Shown here piece after piece: positions 31,724 through 40,902 of a DNA stretch of 64,000 nt; within the stretch, counting starts at the first letter, position 1, and each line of letters starts with the position of its first letter. Source of the stretch: Polychytrium aggregatum (taxonomy: Eukaryota > Chytridiomycota > Chytridiomycetes > Polychytriales); contig NW_026516248.1 in the NCBI RefSeq assembly GCF_025602895.1, positions 248,001-312,000 of the forward strand, given 5' to 3'. The translations under genes were made by a program, and so were the position numbers. Below the pieces are notes generated by a model that had not been told where the DNA came from, did no database searches, and saw nothing but the letters and a program-made list of their open reading frames with translations.

Positions 31724-32459
31724 AACCGAGTAGTGCCTGCCTGGCAGCAGCAGCCACAGCGTCTCTGGATCCGCATCCGCATCTGCATCCGCATCTGCAT
31801 CTGCATCTGCATCTGCATCTGGATCGGCATCTGGAACTGCATCTGGAACTGCATCTGGATCTGGAGTTGAGGAATATATGCAAAAGCGTCAGCAGCTTGC
31901 CCTTACCGTCTGCACTCAGCCAGACAACACACCGTCGACACGACAGGCGAGATCAGAGTCAAGGTTATGGTATCCTCAGATGCAGCGAGGGTCTCTCGCC
32001 ATTAGGAGAGGTAAAGCGATTTGACAAAGCATCATTTCGAGTGCATCGGGGGGGGGAAAGCGCGGGAGGTCTGTGGATAGGGATGCTTACCGATTACGGA
32101 TCCGCGGGCAATCACGGAGCGACATGCCGGTGGCCAAGAACGAGGCTGCGACGGCCAGCCATGTCATCGCACCGCAGACTGCATTTGAGCAGACGCAGAT
32201 GAGAGCAGACGCAGATGAGAGCAGACGCAGGTCAGAGGCAGGTTAGAGCAGACGCAGGTGAGAGGCAGGTCAGAGGCATCTCTGGTTCGGCGACATCAGC
32301 AAGACCGGCGACACAGAGAAAAAACGCCACGTGAGGCGCAGGCGCGGCGCGCAGCAGCGCCGCTGATTGGTCTGGCGGTGGTCGTCTCGTCGCCAGCCCG
32401 ACACGGCTGTCTTTGCGCTTGCCTCTGCAGCCGCCTTTCGATCAGCAGCACCAATCTCC
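31724..32459. other. Intergenic, with a hexanucleotide repeat
   Basis: This lies between the Usp and SR-protein genes. It holds CATCTG/CATCCG hexanucleotides (31770-31862) and imperfect AGCAGACGCAG(A/G)T(G/C)AG units (about 32190-32275). No gene was recognised. Confidence 0.5.
31770..31862. repeat. CATCTG/CATCCG hexanucleotide microsatellite
   Basis: About 14 diverged 6-bp units lie downstream of the universal stress protein stop codon. Confidence 0.9.
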
Positions 32460-33863
32460 ATGTCTGAAGGCAAGAAAAGCACCCTCTTCGTCTCGGGAGT
32501 CAGTCTCCGCACCCGAGCCAAGGATCTCGCCTATGAGTTTGAGCGGTACGTCGCTGCTGCAAGCCTTTGTGCATTGTGTTCGTGCTGTCGCCGCAACTGC
32601 CTGGTGCTGCCGCTTGCGTTGATGGCTGGGTGCTAGATCACAAGCTGACACCTGCCTGCTGCTCTCCACTCAAATGCTGCCCAACTCTGCGTCACAACAC
32701 ACACTTGGCTGCTCCGCTTGGCCGATCTATGCCACCGGCTTCGCATCCAATGCTCCTCCGCGCCCAATCGACCCTGCAACCGACGCTATTCAGCTATGGG
32801 CGGCTCGTGAGATGCGACATCCCTGCTCCCCGACATGGATCGAGATCACCGTACGCACCGCGCATCCCTGCATCTTTGTGACTCCGTGTCTGCGACCACC
32901 ACGCACAGCTGCTCGATCGCTGCCTATTCTGGCCTTGGGATCGCCGGCACTCATGCTGGCTTTGTCGTCCTCCTTTGCATTCGGTAACAGCGCTACCTAC
33001 GCCTTTGTCGAGTTTGAAGACCGCCGAGATGCAGAAGACGCATACTATGAGATGCAAGGTAGGCGTTTCGATGGATTCACCTTGGATATTCAGGTGCGTA
33101 TCTCCTCTTCATCGCATGGCAGGGAGCGCGGACGGCTGCTATCCAGAGCGGGTTCGGACGCAGATCGCCCGGACACATGGCGGGCCGTTTCGGAGCGGGG
33201 GAATCCCCTTGGCAGCCTGGATCGCTCAGGCAGCCACTCTATCAAGGATCGAAGCATACTTGCGACCGGGTCCCCCCCCCTGCCTGTAGTGAAGCGATCG
33301 GCGCAACACGACTGGAAAGTCACCGCCCAACCCCTCCCACAGCCCGGTGCCCGCTGCTCACCGAGCCTGCCTTTCTCTCTACCTCTCTACCTCTCTCTAT
33401 CGATCGTGCATAGTGGGCAAAAAGCGCACCCAGCAGAACCTGGCGATACGATGATCGCCGTGACTCGGACAGACCTCGAAGCCGCGATAGTGGACGGGAC
33501 CGAGATCGCGAGCGGGACAGAGAGCCGGATCGAGACGGACGCGACAACCGGGACGATCGGGACGACCGAGACCGGGATAGAGACCGACGCCGCTCTCGAT
33601 CGCCCCGCCGAGGCAGCGACCGGGATGATGCCGATCGCTCGTCTAAGCGCGGCGACCGAGATCCTGATTCTAAGGATGGTGGTGAGCGCGATCGAGAGGA
33701 TCAGCAAGACGCTCGCGATGGCAAGGGATCGCCCAGCAGAGACGCGGAGGGTAGACAGGCCTCGGCTAGCCCCGTGAAACGAGATACTAACGGCTATTCG
33801 AGCCCTGGAGTGCTCTCACCAAGGCTGGAGGAAGAGGGCAACATGTCCCCACGACAGTGGTGA
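32460..33863 (+). CDS. SR-type splicing factor: one RRM plus Arg/Asp-rich tail
   Basis: Four exons (32460-32545, 32794-32850, 32991-33093, 33414-33863) join in frame to 231 residues. Residues 1-85 form an RNA recognition motif. RNP2 is TLFVSGVSLRTRAKDLAYEF, RNP1 is SPATYAFVEFEDRRDAEDAY, and the last strand is GRRFDGFTLDIQWAK. This is the arrangement of SRSF-type pre-mRNA splicing factors. The tail has a run of Arg-Asp dipeptides (RDRDRERDREPDRDGRD and so on) with a short RRRSRSPRRG core and scattered SP and SR sites, ending LEEEGNMSPRQW. The RD-rich tail is unusual beside the RS tails of animal SR proteins, though RD/RE-rich tails are known among RNA-binding proteins. It probably acts in nuclear speckles and is controlled by SR-protein kinases. 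Confidence 0.9.
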
Positions 33864-34511
33864 GGGACCGGACGCACAGCCGCCACAATATGAACGGGGC
33901 CATGCCCCTGCCTTTTCTCTCACTCTCACTCTCACTCACTTTCACGCCGCTGACCCGCCGGTTCCGCCGAGTCTGGTGAGCAGTGAGAGCAGATGGATAG
34001 TGCCTCTGCACCGCCGTTTCTTCCCTCCGTGGCGGTGCAGCAACGTTTGTTGCTGTTGTTGTTGCTCGGGCACTGCGCTCATGTCATGCATCCAACCATT
34101 GCCAAAGCCCTTGACGTCCCACCGCCTATTCTTCAATGCTATGGACAGCGAACACTCCTTTGGGTTCGTCCCCAAGCTTGCTTGCTCTCCCGCTCATGCT
34201 TTGCCTTTTCCGCCCCGCGCCTTCTTTTTTCTTCTTGATCTTGGCTGTGTTTGACCTTGCCATGCCACGCCATGTTGCTTTTCCTCTTTTGCGTCCGTCC
34301 TGGGCCTCTTCCTTGGTGTGCCGTGCGTCCGCCTCAGCTCCGAACCTTGCCGATCTCTTGTGCCTCTCGCCCTCTTCCGCAGCTCGGCATCCACCAATAC
34401 ATCGTGTGTTTGATTGTCTGTGCTGCTGGCCAAATGCGCGGTGCTGTCGATCGAGCCGCGGCCAGCGGCTGCTTGCCTGAGAATTGCCTGGCCCTGGCAA
34501 CGCTCGCAAAG
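33864..34511. other. Intergenic, no gene seen
   Basis: This lies between the SR-protein stop and the right end of Fanzor copy 2. A short TTGCTGTTGTTGTTGCT run lies near 34050. No supported coding sequence was seen. Confidence 0.5.
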
Positions 34512-34610
34512 TACACTGTATTCAGAAAAAAACGGGACAATATAGCCGTTTCCATGAACGTGTAGTATGTGATGGCATGCGTCAAGCAAAGCCACAATAA
34601 ATAGATCAGA
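34512..34610 (-). ncRNA. Candidate guide-RNA (omega-RNA) scaffold segment, copy 2
   Basis: This is the segment between the Fanzor stop codon and the right terminal repeat, about 100 nt. It matches copy 1 in the block GGCTTTGCTTGACGCA and in CATCACATACTAC, though the hairpin arm differs at one base (CATGCC for CAAGCA). The adjoining flank that would act as guide reads CTTTGCGAGCGTTGCC on the minus strand. This is inferred from how known Fanzor and TnpB loci work. Confidence 0.35.
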
Positions 34611-36982
34611 TCACTTTGGCAGCCTCCGAGTGAAGACCGCCGGTCGCTCTCCGATCTCCACAATCGACCTGCATACTGTGATCATGTTGCGCGCCGCATT
34701 GACGTCGCGATTCCACACTGTCCGGCAGCTGGGATTCTTGCAGCTCCTGACAAAGTGGGAATTCGCAACACTGGGCGCATCGAGTCCTTCCAACCGAACT
34801 GGCTCCAGGCAGTTGGAGCACACCTGCGAGGTGTTGAACTCGTTCGTCGAGACTACCTTGACGCTTCCATGATGGTGATTGGGACGGCGTCGGTGGTGCT
34901 CGAATTGCTCAAAGTACCGAGCAAACCGCTGCCTCCGAGGGCTGGATGCATAGCCCTTGCCTTGCCGCCATGACGCATTGCCAAAGGCGATCACCACATC
35001 GGTCCGTATCGGGGCGTGCTTCAGGACGGCCTTGCACATCCTGTCGACGGCCACTTGGCGCCTCTTGTGGCCCGTGAAGCGATGGTGACGGGCCTTCTTG
35101 CCAAGGTGGAAGTCGAGCTGCACTCGTAGCTCCGGTCGCAGGACATGGGTGAGATGGACCTTGAAGGCTTCCGAGGACGACACCTTGGGCGAGGGAGTGG
35201 TCGACATCCAGGTCTCGATATCGAGTCGCTTCTTCATGGTATTATGCCACTTGGTGTTGGACGTATGGCCACACATGTGCTGATAGTGACCATTGGAGAA
35301 CGAGACCACCTCGTCTTGGTGGCCCGGTGCTTGGATGACCGCCGTGAAGATGGAGCCGACTCCAGGATCGATGCCAATCCAAGTGGTGCGATCGGGGTCT
35401 GGGTCACCGATGTGGGCCTGGATGCGCTGCTCGGCAGTCGGAGGAGGCTCGATGGTCTCGGAGCGATCGGTTCGACGCACAAACTTGACGAGACCGATGG
35501 TGCATCCAATGCCATCGGTGCTGATCTCGTAGTTGAACAGCTTGTGATTGATATCCCGGTCACGGAAGAGGGAACTACGCAGCTTGAAGCAACTGCGCCA
35601 GAGACGATCCTGGTTGTTGATGCCGTCATCACCTTCTTCCTTGAGCATGTCCCAGGTGAGGTCAAGACGATGTTCGGTGTCAAGGAGTTGCCAGAGAGTG
35701 ACCGTGTCAATCTTGACATACTTGGCCGTGGCAGTGCATAGAGGAACTATCGTGCACACGGCCGGAGGAGTGTCGACGGCGAGCTGCTTGAGTGCCCACT
35801 TGATCCTGGCGGCCAGCTTGTTGATCTTGGACTTGGTGGTGCCGAGCTCAGACTTGGCCTTGGTGAACCTCTTGTCGTCGGAGGGAATACCTTGGGCAGT
35901 GAGCTTGTCCAGCTTGGCCTGGCGCTGCAGCTCGGTGACTCGGAGGGCGGGCATGTCACAGTCGATCCACTTGTGGACATTGTCGACCATCTTGTCCCGG
36001 GCGAGGATTCTCACATGGTGTGAGAGGCGATGGAGGGCCCCGAAGCGGTCCTGGTCGTTGCTGTACCGAAACTCGTCCAGGATGTGGCCAAAGTCTGGAT
36101 AGAGGAACTCGAGATCGGCCTTGGGTGGAGTCGAGTCCGGTTTCTCGAAGAGCTCGAGACAGGCCTCGATGGCTTCGTGCTTATGCTTGTTGGCTGGGAA
36201 GACGGCAGCGCAGAAGCGGCGAAAGAGTCGCCAGTAGGCCAGGTCGAGGTGGGTGGTGCAGTTGGTAGCATAGGCATTGACAGCCAGGGTGAGAAGTTGA
36301 CTGTGAGCACCATCAGGCAGACGAGGGGCCGGAGGCAGGTCTGCGTGCCGAGTGGTCTGATAGTCGCGAAAGGAAGCGACCAGATGCTCGTTGTACTGCT
36401 CGATATCCCCGGTCGGGGAGAGGGCATCGGCCTCGACAATCGTGAAGCACTGGCGAACGAAAGCAGGGGTGGACTTGGAGATGACGGGGACGGGAAGATC
36501 CTGCTCGATGCACCGGAGGATGTGCAGGTTGAGCAGCCTGGATGCCTCGAACTGGATCTGGGTCATGGCCTCGGCGGTGGCCTGGATCTTGTCGCGGAGA
36601 GCGGGATTGAGACAACAGCCATCCATCGTCTGCTTGAAGCAGCTGAACTGAGGGGCGGATGACCTTCCATCCACGAGTGGGACGACAGAACTCTTGAGGG
36701 GCCGGTATTTGGGACATTTGCTAGTGTTGCTTCGCTCGTGATCGGTGCCATCGCACTGGCGACATCGCTTGCCGGTACTCGAGGAAGTAGATGGACCAGG
36801 CTCGGTGGGATCGACATCCATTGGATCTGCAGAAGCAGTGGTGGTGAGCGACGGAGCAACAGACGACCAAGCATGCGTGGGGTCAGAATACGAACAGAGA
36901 CAGGCTCCGACTGTGACTTGGCTTTCTTGGGCCTGGGTGGCTGAGGCTGGCCATCACCGGCACCCTTACGCTTCGGAGGCAT
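34611..36982 (-). CDS. Fanzor1-like (TnpB-related) RNA-guided nuclease, copy 2
   Basis: The main exon (34611-36821, 736 residues) differs from copy 1 at about 16 positions, counted by eye. The same 65-nt intron (36827-36891) and first exon (36892-36982) with the MPPKRKG...RPKKAK nuclear localisation signal are present. All catalytic and zinc residues seen in copy 1 are kept: the Asp of GIDPGVGSIF, the Glu of STNEFNTSQVC, the Asp of NRDVNAARNM and the CSNC/CKNPSC zinc ribbon. Ten of the 16 differences fall in two short windows (LFRDRDINHKLF and TSNTKWHNTMKKR) that also differ at silent sites. The frame is whole, so both copies may be active. Mobilisation would need a transposase from elsewhere. 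Confidence 0.92.
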
Positions 36983-37111
36983 GGGGGCAGAGGATGCTGG
37001 ATGCCTGCCAGTGGTACTGGTCAGAGCAGAGACTTCTCTTTATCGTACAATAGCGCGATGATCAGATCAAGGCGAGATGAGGGAAGAAAGCAGCAGGACG
37101 AAGGTGTGGCA

Positions 37112-37117
37112 TTTATA
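37112..37117 (-). promoter_or_regulatory. TATA box of Fanzor copy 2
   Basis: GGGTATAAATGCC on the minus strand, at the same distance from the first ATG as in copy 1. Confidence 0.6.
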
Positions 37118-37185
37118 CCCGAGAGCAGGAACCCGTCTGCGCGGGCTGGTTGGGGAAGCGACCTGTTCAAAAATCGCCGAGAGGT

Positions 37186-37652
37186 TCAAGCCAGGGATTT
37201 GAGCGTCAAAATGGCGGCGTGATTGGGGAGCTCAACCCCAAATTGGAGGAACTCAACCCCAAAGAAGTTCTCGATGGGATTGAAGTCGGGCGAGGCAGGT
37301 GGGGTGAAGATCACTGACCATCCTCGGCGCTCGATGCAGTCCAGGACAGCCATTGTCTTGTGCATGCTGACACTGTCCATCACAATCACAGAGTCGTCTG
37401 AGAAGCACCCCTCGGTGAGTATCCGTAAAGAGGGAAAATGGATCTCCTGATCCCTGTCTCATCGACAAAAACGAATCGCCGCGGGTCAATGGAGCGGACC
37501 TGGTCCCTGAGCTGTGCCACTCGCTCATCCAGTCGCTTGGACTTGTAGAGGTGTGTTGCCCTCTTGTGTGAGAGACCTGCTCGGTGGATGGCAGTGTGGC
37601 AGAGTGAGAGTGAAACTTTCCTCTGGAGAGTGGTTGTGTGGCGAATGGTCAT
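37186..37652 (-). pseudogene. Tc1/mariner DD34E transposase remnant, copy 2
   Basis: This is the same broken transposase as in copy 1, with a further loss: most of the helix-turn-helix region is gone, so MTIRHT joins directly to TLQRKVSLSLCHTA. The first Asp (VFVDETGIRRS) and the later Asp and Glu segment (VIVMDSVSMHK, SPDFNPIENFF) remain, in two frames as in copy 1. The shared central break shows the loss predates the split of the two copies; the N-terminal loss is specific to this one. Confidence 0.88.
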
Positions 37653-37931
37653 GGCCAGCGCGCGATGGTTTTGGGTAACAAAATATTCGATCAATGGTCA
37701 AAACCCGGGTGTCCCGTTTTTTATTGGATTGCCTGTAAAAGGACACAGGACCCGAATCCCACCCGCCATGGAACTGGCGTTTCCCACCGGTCTCCACGTG
37801 ACGTCCCGCGTTCAAGCTCCGCCCTCCCGGCACGACTCCCGAGGCCAACCTGACTCACCCCTGCTCGATCAGCGCGGGCGGGTCTCGGCCTCCTCTGGCC
37901 CCATCGACCTATCGATACCTGATCTGCCGCC

Positions 37932-39662
37932 ATGCTGTGCGTTCAGACACGGCTTTCCCTGTCTCGCCCGGCCCAACGGGCCCATGTCTCCTGGATCCGC
38001 TGCTCGCTCTTTCATTCGGCTCTGCCCCGACTGCACCAACGCGATCCACCGCCCCAGCAGCCGATCCGCATCCGCCAACGCACCCGGAGAGGCGGGTCGA
38101 CTCACTGGACGACACTGGAGTCGCCAGTGCCATCCCGCACCACCGATCCAGCCGGTCCAGCCGGTCCAGGCACTGTCCGCGATGCATCGCGTTGGGTAAT
38201 CGTCGACCATGTCGAGTCGTTCGAGACGCTTGCCCAGCAGCCCGCTGCAGCCTCGGCCCCGACCCCGATCTCCAACCCAATGCTGACGCGGCTCTTCAAG
38301 CTGCCGGGGTTCGGCCCGGTCTGGGACAAGCTGTCGGTTATCTTCCTGCCCCGGGCCTATACCCACACTACATATCCTGAATATCTGCCATACACATTCT
38401 GGCAGTTGGTGCACAACGTCTCCGGCACGGTCACCGGCACCCTCTCGACCCAAGCGTTGCTCCACGCCCTGGGCATGGGCGCTGCCGCATCGTATGGACT
38501 CGCTGCGACGACCAACTGGATCATCAAGGACGGATTTGGCATGCTCGGCGGTGTGCTCTATGCCGGTTTGATCGGCAATCGCTTCGACTCTCATCCCAAG
38601 CGATACCGCTTCCTCAGCGCCATCGCCATTCAAGCCGCAACTTTTGCCGAACTGCTGACCCCGCTGTTCCCGCAGTTTTTCCTGCCGATGGCGTCGTTCT
38701 CAAACGTTGGCAAGAACATTGGCTGGCTCGCCGCAAGCGCAACCAAGGCTTCGATGCACAAGGGCTTTGGCAAGGAGGACAACCTCGGCGACATTACGGC
38801 AAAGTGCGGGGTGCAATCCACCGCAGCGGGGCTCATCGGCACAGGCGTGGGCGTCGGCTTGAGCTGGACGTTGGGCACGGAGCCAATGACGTTGATGCTG
38901 GCCTTTGTTCCGCTCTCGGCTCTGAACATCTGGTCGACCATCAAGTCCAACCAATGGGTCATCACGCGGACCCTCAACGTCGAACGCGGAGAGCTCTTCA
39001 TGTCCGAGGTCTTTGTCGCCGGCGACTTGCCCAAGAGCGTCTCCCCTGATGCAACCGGTGACCGAGTCGACCATGCGCTCAGTCTCGCAGTCGTCGGTCT
39101 CGATCCCGCATTCGTCCCGTCTCCAGAGTCGATATCCTCCAAGGAGCACTTTATGGACTCGTATGCGAGCTGCTTTGTGGCTCCTTTGTTGATCGAGCCA
39201 CCGATGGCGCCCTATGTCGAGTCGTTTGGTCCAGCCGAGTCTGCATTCATCTTTGGAACGAGCTGGGCCAAGGCAGACGAAAAACGTGGAGATGCACGGC
39301 TCCCCCAATCTCAGCCAAAGTACCGAACCATGATTGTGCCCGGCCCGATCGATCCAGCCAAGGATGCGGCCACGCCTGGTGTCGCCCTCTGGTTTTTGGA
39401 AGACGCCACCGGTGCCGACACAATCAAGGGCTTCTTCCATGCTTGTATAATCCGCAAGATGCTCGAGGGTGTTCCGCGGTCGTCGTGGGAGACAGCAGCA
39501 GCATCTGGATCGCTTGAGGAACTGAGGATGGGCATCATCACGCGCGCCCATGAGGTCCTCGAGAGTCGGTTCGACGATATTCGGGACGCCATGAAGCAGA
39601 AGGGCTGGGTCATTGAAAAGAGCCACCTTGCGGACGTCAACAGCCGTATTTGCATTGATTAG
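37932..39662 (+). CDS. RUS1 family protein (root UVB sensitive, DUF647, C16orf58-like)
   Basis: This is an intronless frame of 576 residues. The RUS domain begins near residue 130: VIFLPRAYTHTTYPEYLPYT, FWQLVHNVSGTVTGTLSTQA, a Gly/Ala-rich membrane-like stretch (GMGAAASYGLAATTNWIIKD), GFGMLGGVLYAGLIGNRFDS and KRYRFLSAIAIQAATFAELL. These are the signature blocks of the family. Plant members work in UV-B perception and vitamin B6-dependent auxin transport; the fungal and animal function is poorly known. About four hydrophobic segments suggest a membrane protein. The N-terminal 110 residues are Arg/Ser/Pro-rich and may be an organelle-targeting region. ATG 37932 is the first in frame; a later start (MLTRLFKLPGFGPV, near 38281) is possible. 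Confidence 0.88.
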   Translation: MLCVQTRLSLSRPAQRAHVSWIRCSLFHSALPRLHQRDPPPQQPIRIRQRTRRGGSTHWTTLESPVPSRTTDPAGPAGPGTVRDASRWVIVDHVESFETLAQQPAAASAPTPISNPMLTRLFKLPGFGPVWDKLSVIFLPRAYTHTTYPEYLPYTFWQLVHNVSGTVTGTLSTQALLHALGMGAAASYGLAATTNWIIKDGFGMLGGVLYAGLIGNRFDSHPKRYRFLSAIAIQAATFAELLTPLFPQFFLPMASFSNVGKNIGWLAASATKASMHKGFGKEDNLGDITAKCGVQSTAAGLIGTGVGVGLSWTLGTEPMTLMLAFVPLSALNIWSTIKSNQWVITRTLNVERGELFMSEVFVAGDLPKSVSPDATGDRVDHALSLAVVGLDPAFVPSPESISSKEHFMDSYASCFVAPLLIEPPMAPYVESFGPAESAFIFGTSWAKADEKRGDARLPQSQPKYRTMIVPGPIDPAKDAATPGVALWFLEDATGADTIKGFFHACIIRKMLEGVPRSSWETAAASGSLEELRMGIITRAHEVLESRFDDIRDAMKQKGWVIEKSHLADVNSRICID

Positions 39663-40902
39663 GGTCGTGAGCAGCTTTGCCGACGACAGACAACGAGGAT
39701 CAAAATGGTTAAATGGCACCGTCAGTGCATCCTTGAGATCAGCAATGATCCTCCTATCGTCCAACTTGAACGCTAAGGGCATCCTTACAAGGTTAAATAG
39801 ATGTACGAGAATTGCATTTCCTCGACTGCGTCTGCTCAATCTATGATATTGTGATCTCCGAAAACGTCGCATTAAGTAAATGTGATAGAACGACTGAATA
39901 ACAAATCTAATGTTACCTGAGCTGTGGACCAATACGGACGATTGCAGTATCAGGATGCAGATGTTGATATCGTGGCATATGGCCATTCAGAATGACGTAT
40001 GAGCGATGGTAGGAGTCTTCGTGTGGTTGGGTTGCACTCGGCTCCGGCCGCCACCAGAGATCCCCAGTTCCCGTCCAGGGAGTTGAATCATTTAGCACAC
40101 TCACGGTGCCAATGCCAGTCGATCATCGCCAAAGGAGATCGGTTGGTTGGGTTCAATATTGCGCGCGAACCAATCCACATCACCCATTTGAAGATACCCT
40201 GAGATGGCCGAGGAACCAATGGCAAAACGGCAAAAATCTCGACATCAGCGCACCATCCAATCGCTGTGGATGCGGATGGGGTTCAGACCCGACGAAATGC
40301 GACACTGCAGGACCAGCTTGACCAATGATGCCATCCATCGATGGCGTGCCCGGTGGAGAACGATCAAGGCCACTCACTGTGAGAGTACTTTATTTGTAAA
40401 TAGCAGAACACATAGAGCAACCAGGACTGGATCTGAGCGAATGGGAAATACACAGGATCGAATAACTCTAACAGAGCCGAAGGAACGATATAGAATTGAA
40501 GAGAACCGAGTAACATCAAAGAGAGCAAAGCACTATCAAATAGAACCGAGTAACATCAAAGAACCAAGTAGAACGGCATGTCACTGTTCCGCACCGGCAT
40601 TAACAAACCAACACTGCTGAGAGTCCCTGAAGCAATCGAGCCTCAGCAGCTGGATCGACATTGGCACGAGTCCTTGGTGGTGTATCGAATGGATGTCGAA
40701 TGGATGTCGAATGGATGTCGAATGGATGCCGAATGGCAGGTCACCGGTCTGCAATAGATCCTCGTCCGAGACTGACATGCATTGAACTGATATGCATCGG
40801 CACGAACTGACATGCATTGGCATGCATCGACAACGATGTCCACTGCGACAGCTCCATGCGACACATCAAGTGGCTCGCCCCTCACTTGGCAGCCATTGCT
40901 CC
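39663..40902. other. Intergenic between convergent genes, with short repeats
   Basis: This lies between the ends of the RUS1-family gene (plus) and the SH3 gene (minus). It contains GAACCGAGTAACATCAAAGA repeated at about 40505 and 40543, a 12-bp TCGAATGGATG(T/C) run (40684-40735) and ACTGACATGCATTG-type units (40770-40820). It is more AT-rich than average here. No gene was seen. Confidence 0.5.
40684..40735. repeat. 12-bp tandem array, TCGAATGGATG(T/C)
   Basis: Four to five near-perfect units between the convergent RUS1-family and SH3-protein genes. Confidence 0.88.

Larger units (their letters stand above)
34512..37737 (-). mobile_element. Tc1/mariner-type transposon carrying a Fanzor gene, copy 2
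   Basis: This is the same element as copy 1 in opposite orientation, about 3.2 kb. Its right end (34512) keeps a complete 28-nt terminal repeat, TACACTGTATTCAG followed by AAAAAAACGGGACA. Its left end (37737) reads TACAGGCAATCCAA followed by TAAAAAACGGGACA. Both are 28 nt, flanked by TA, and share the inner AAAAAACGGGACA. Compared with copy 1 it lacks about 244 bp of the transposase N-terminal region but retains the 12-bp right-end block that copy 1 lost. The Fanzor gene is intact. The high similarity to copy 1 points to recent spread or homogenisation. Confidence 0.9.

Noticed and set aside
33918-33946. TCTCACTCTCACTCTCACTC run after the SR-protein gene
   Set aside because: A plain microsatellite in the 3' flank; no sign of a CRISPR-like or other spaced array.
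38700-39986. 428-codon minus-strand frame
   Set aside because: It is antisense to the RUS1-family gene, which carries the recognisable domain.
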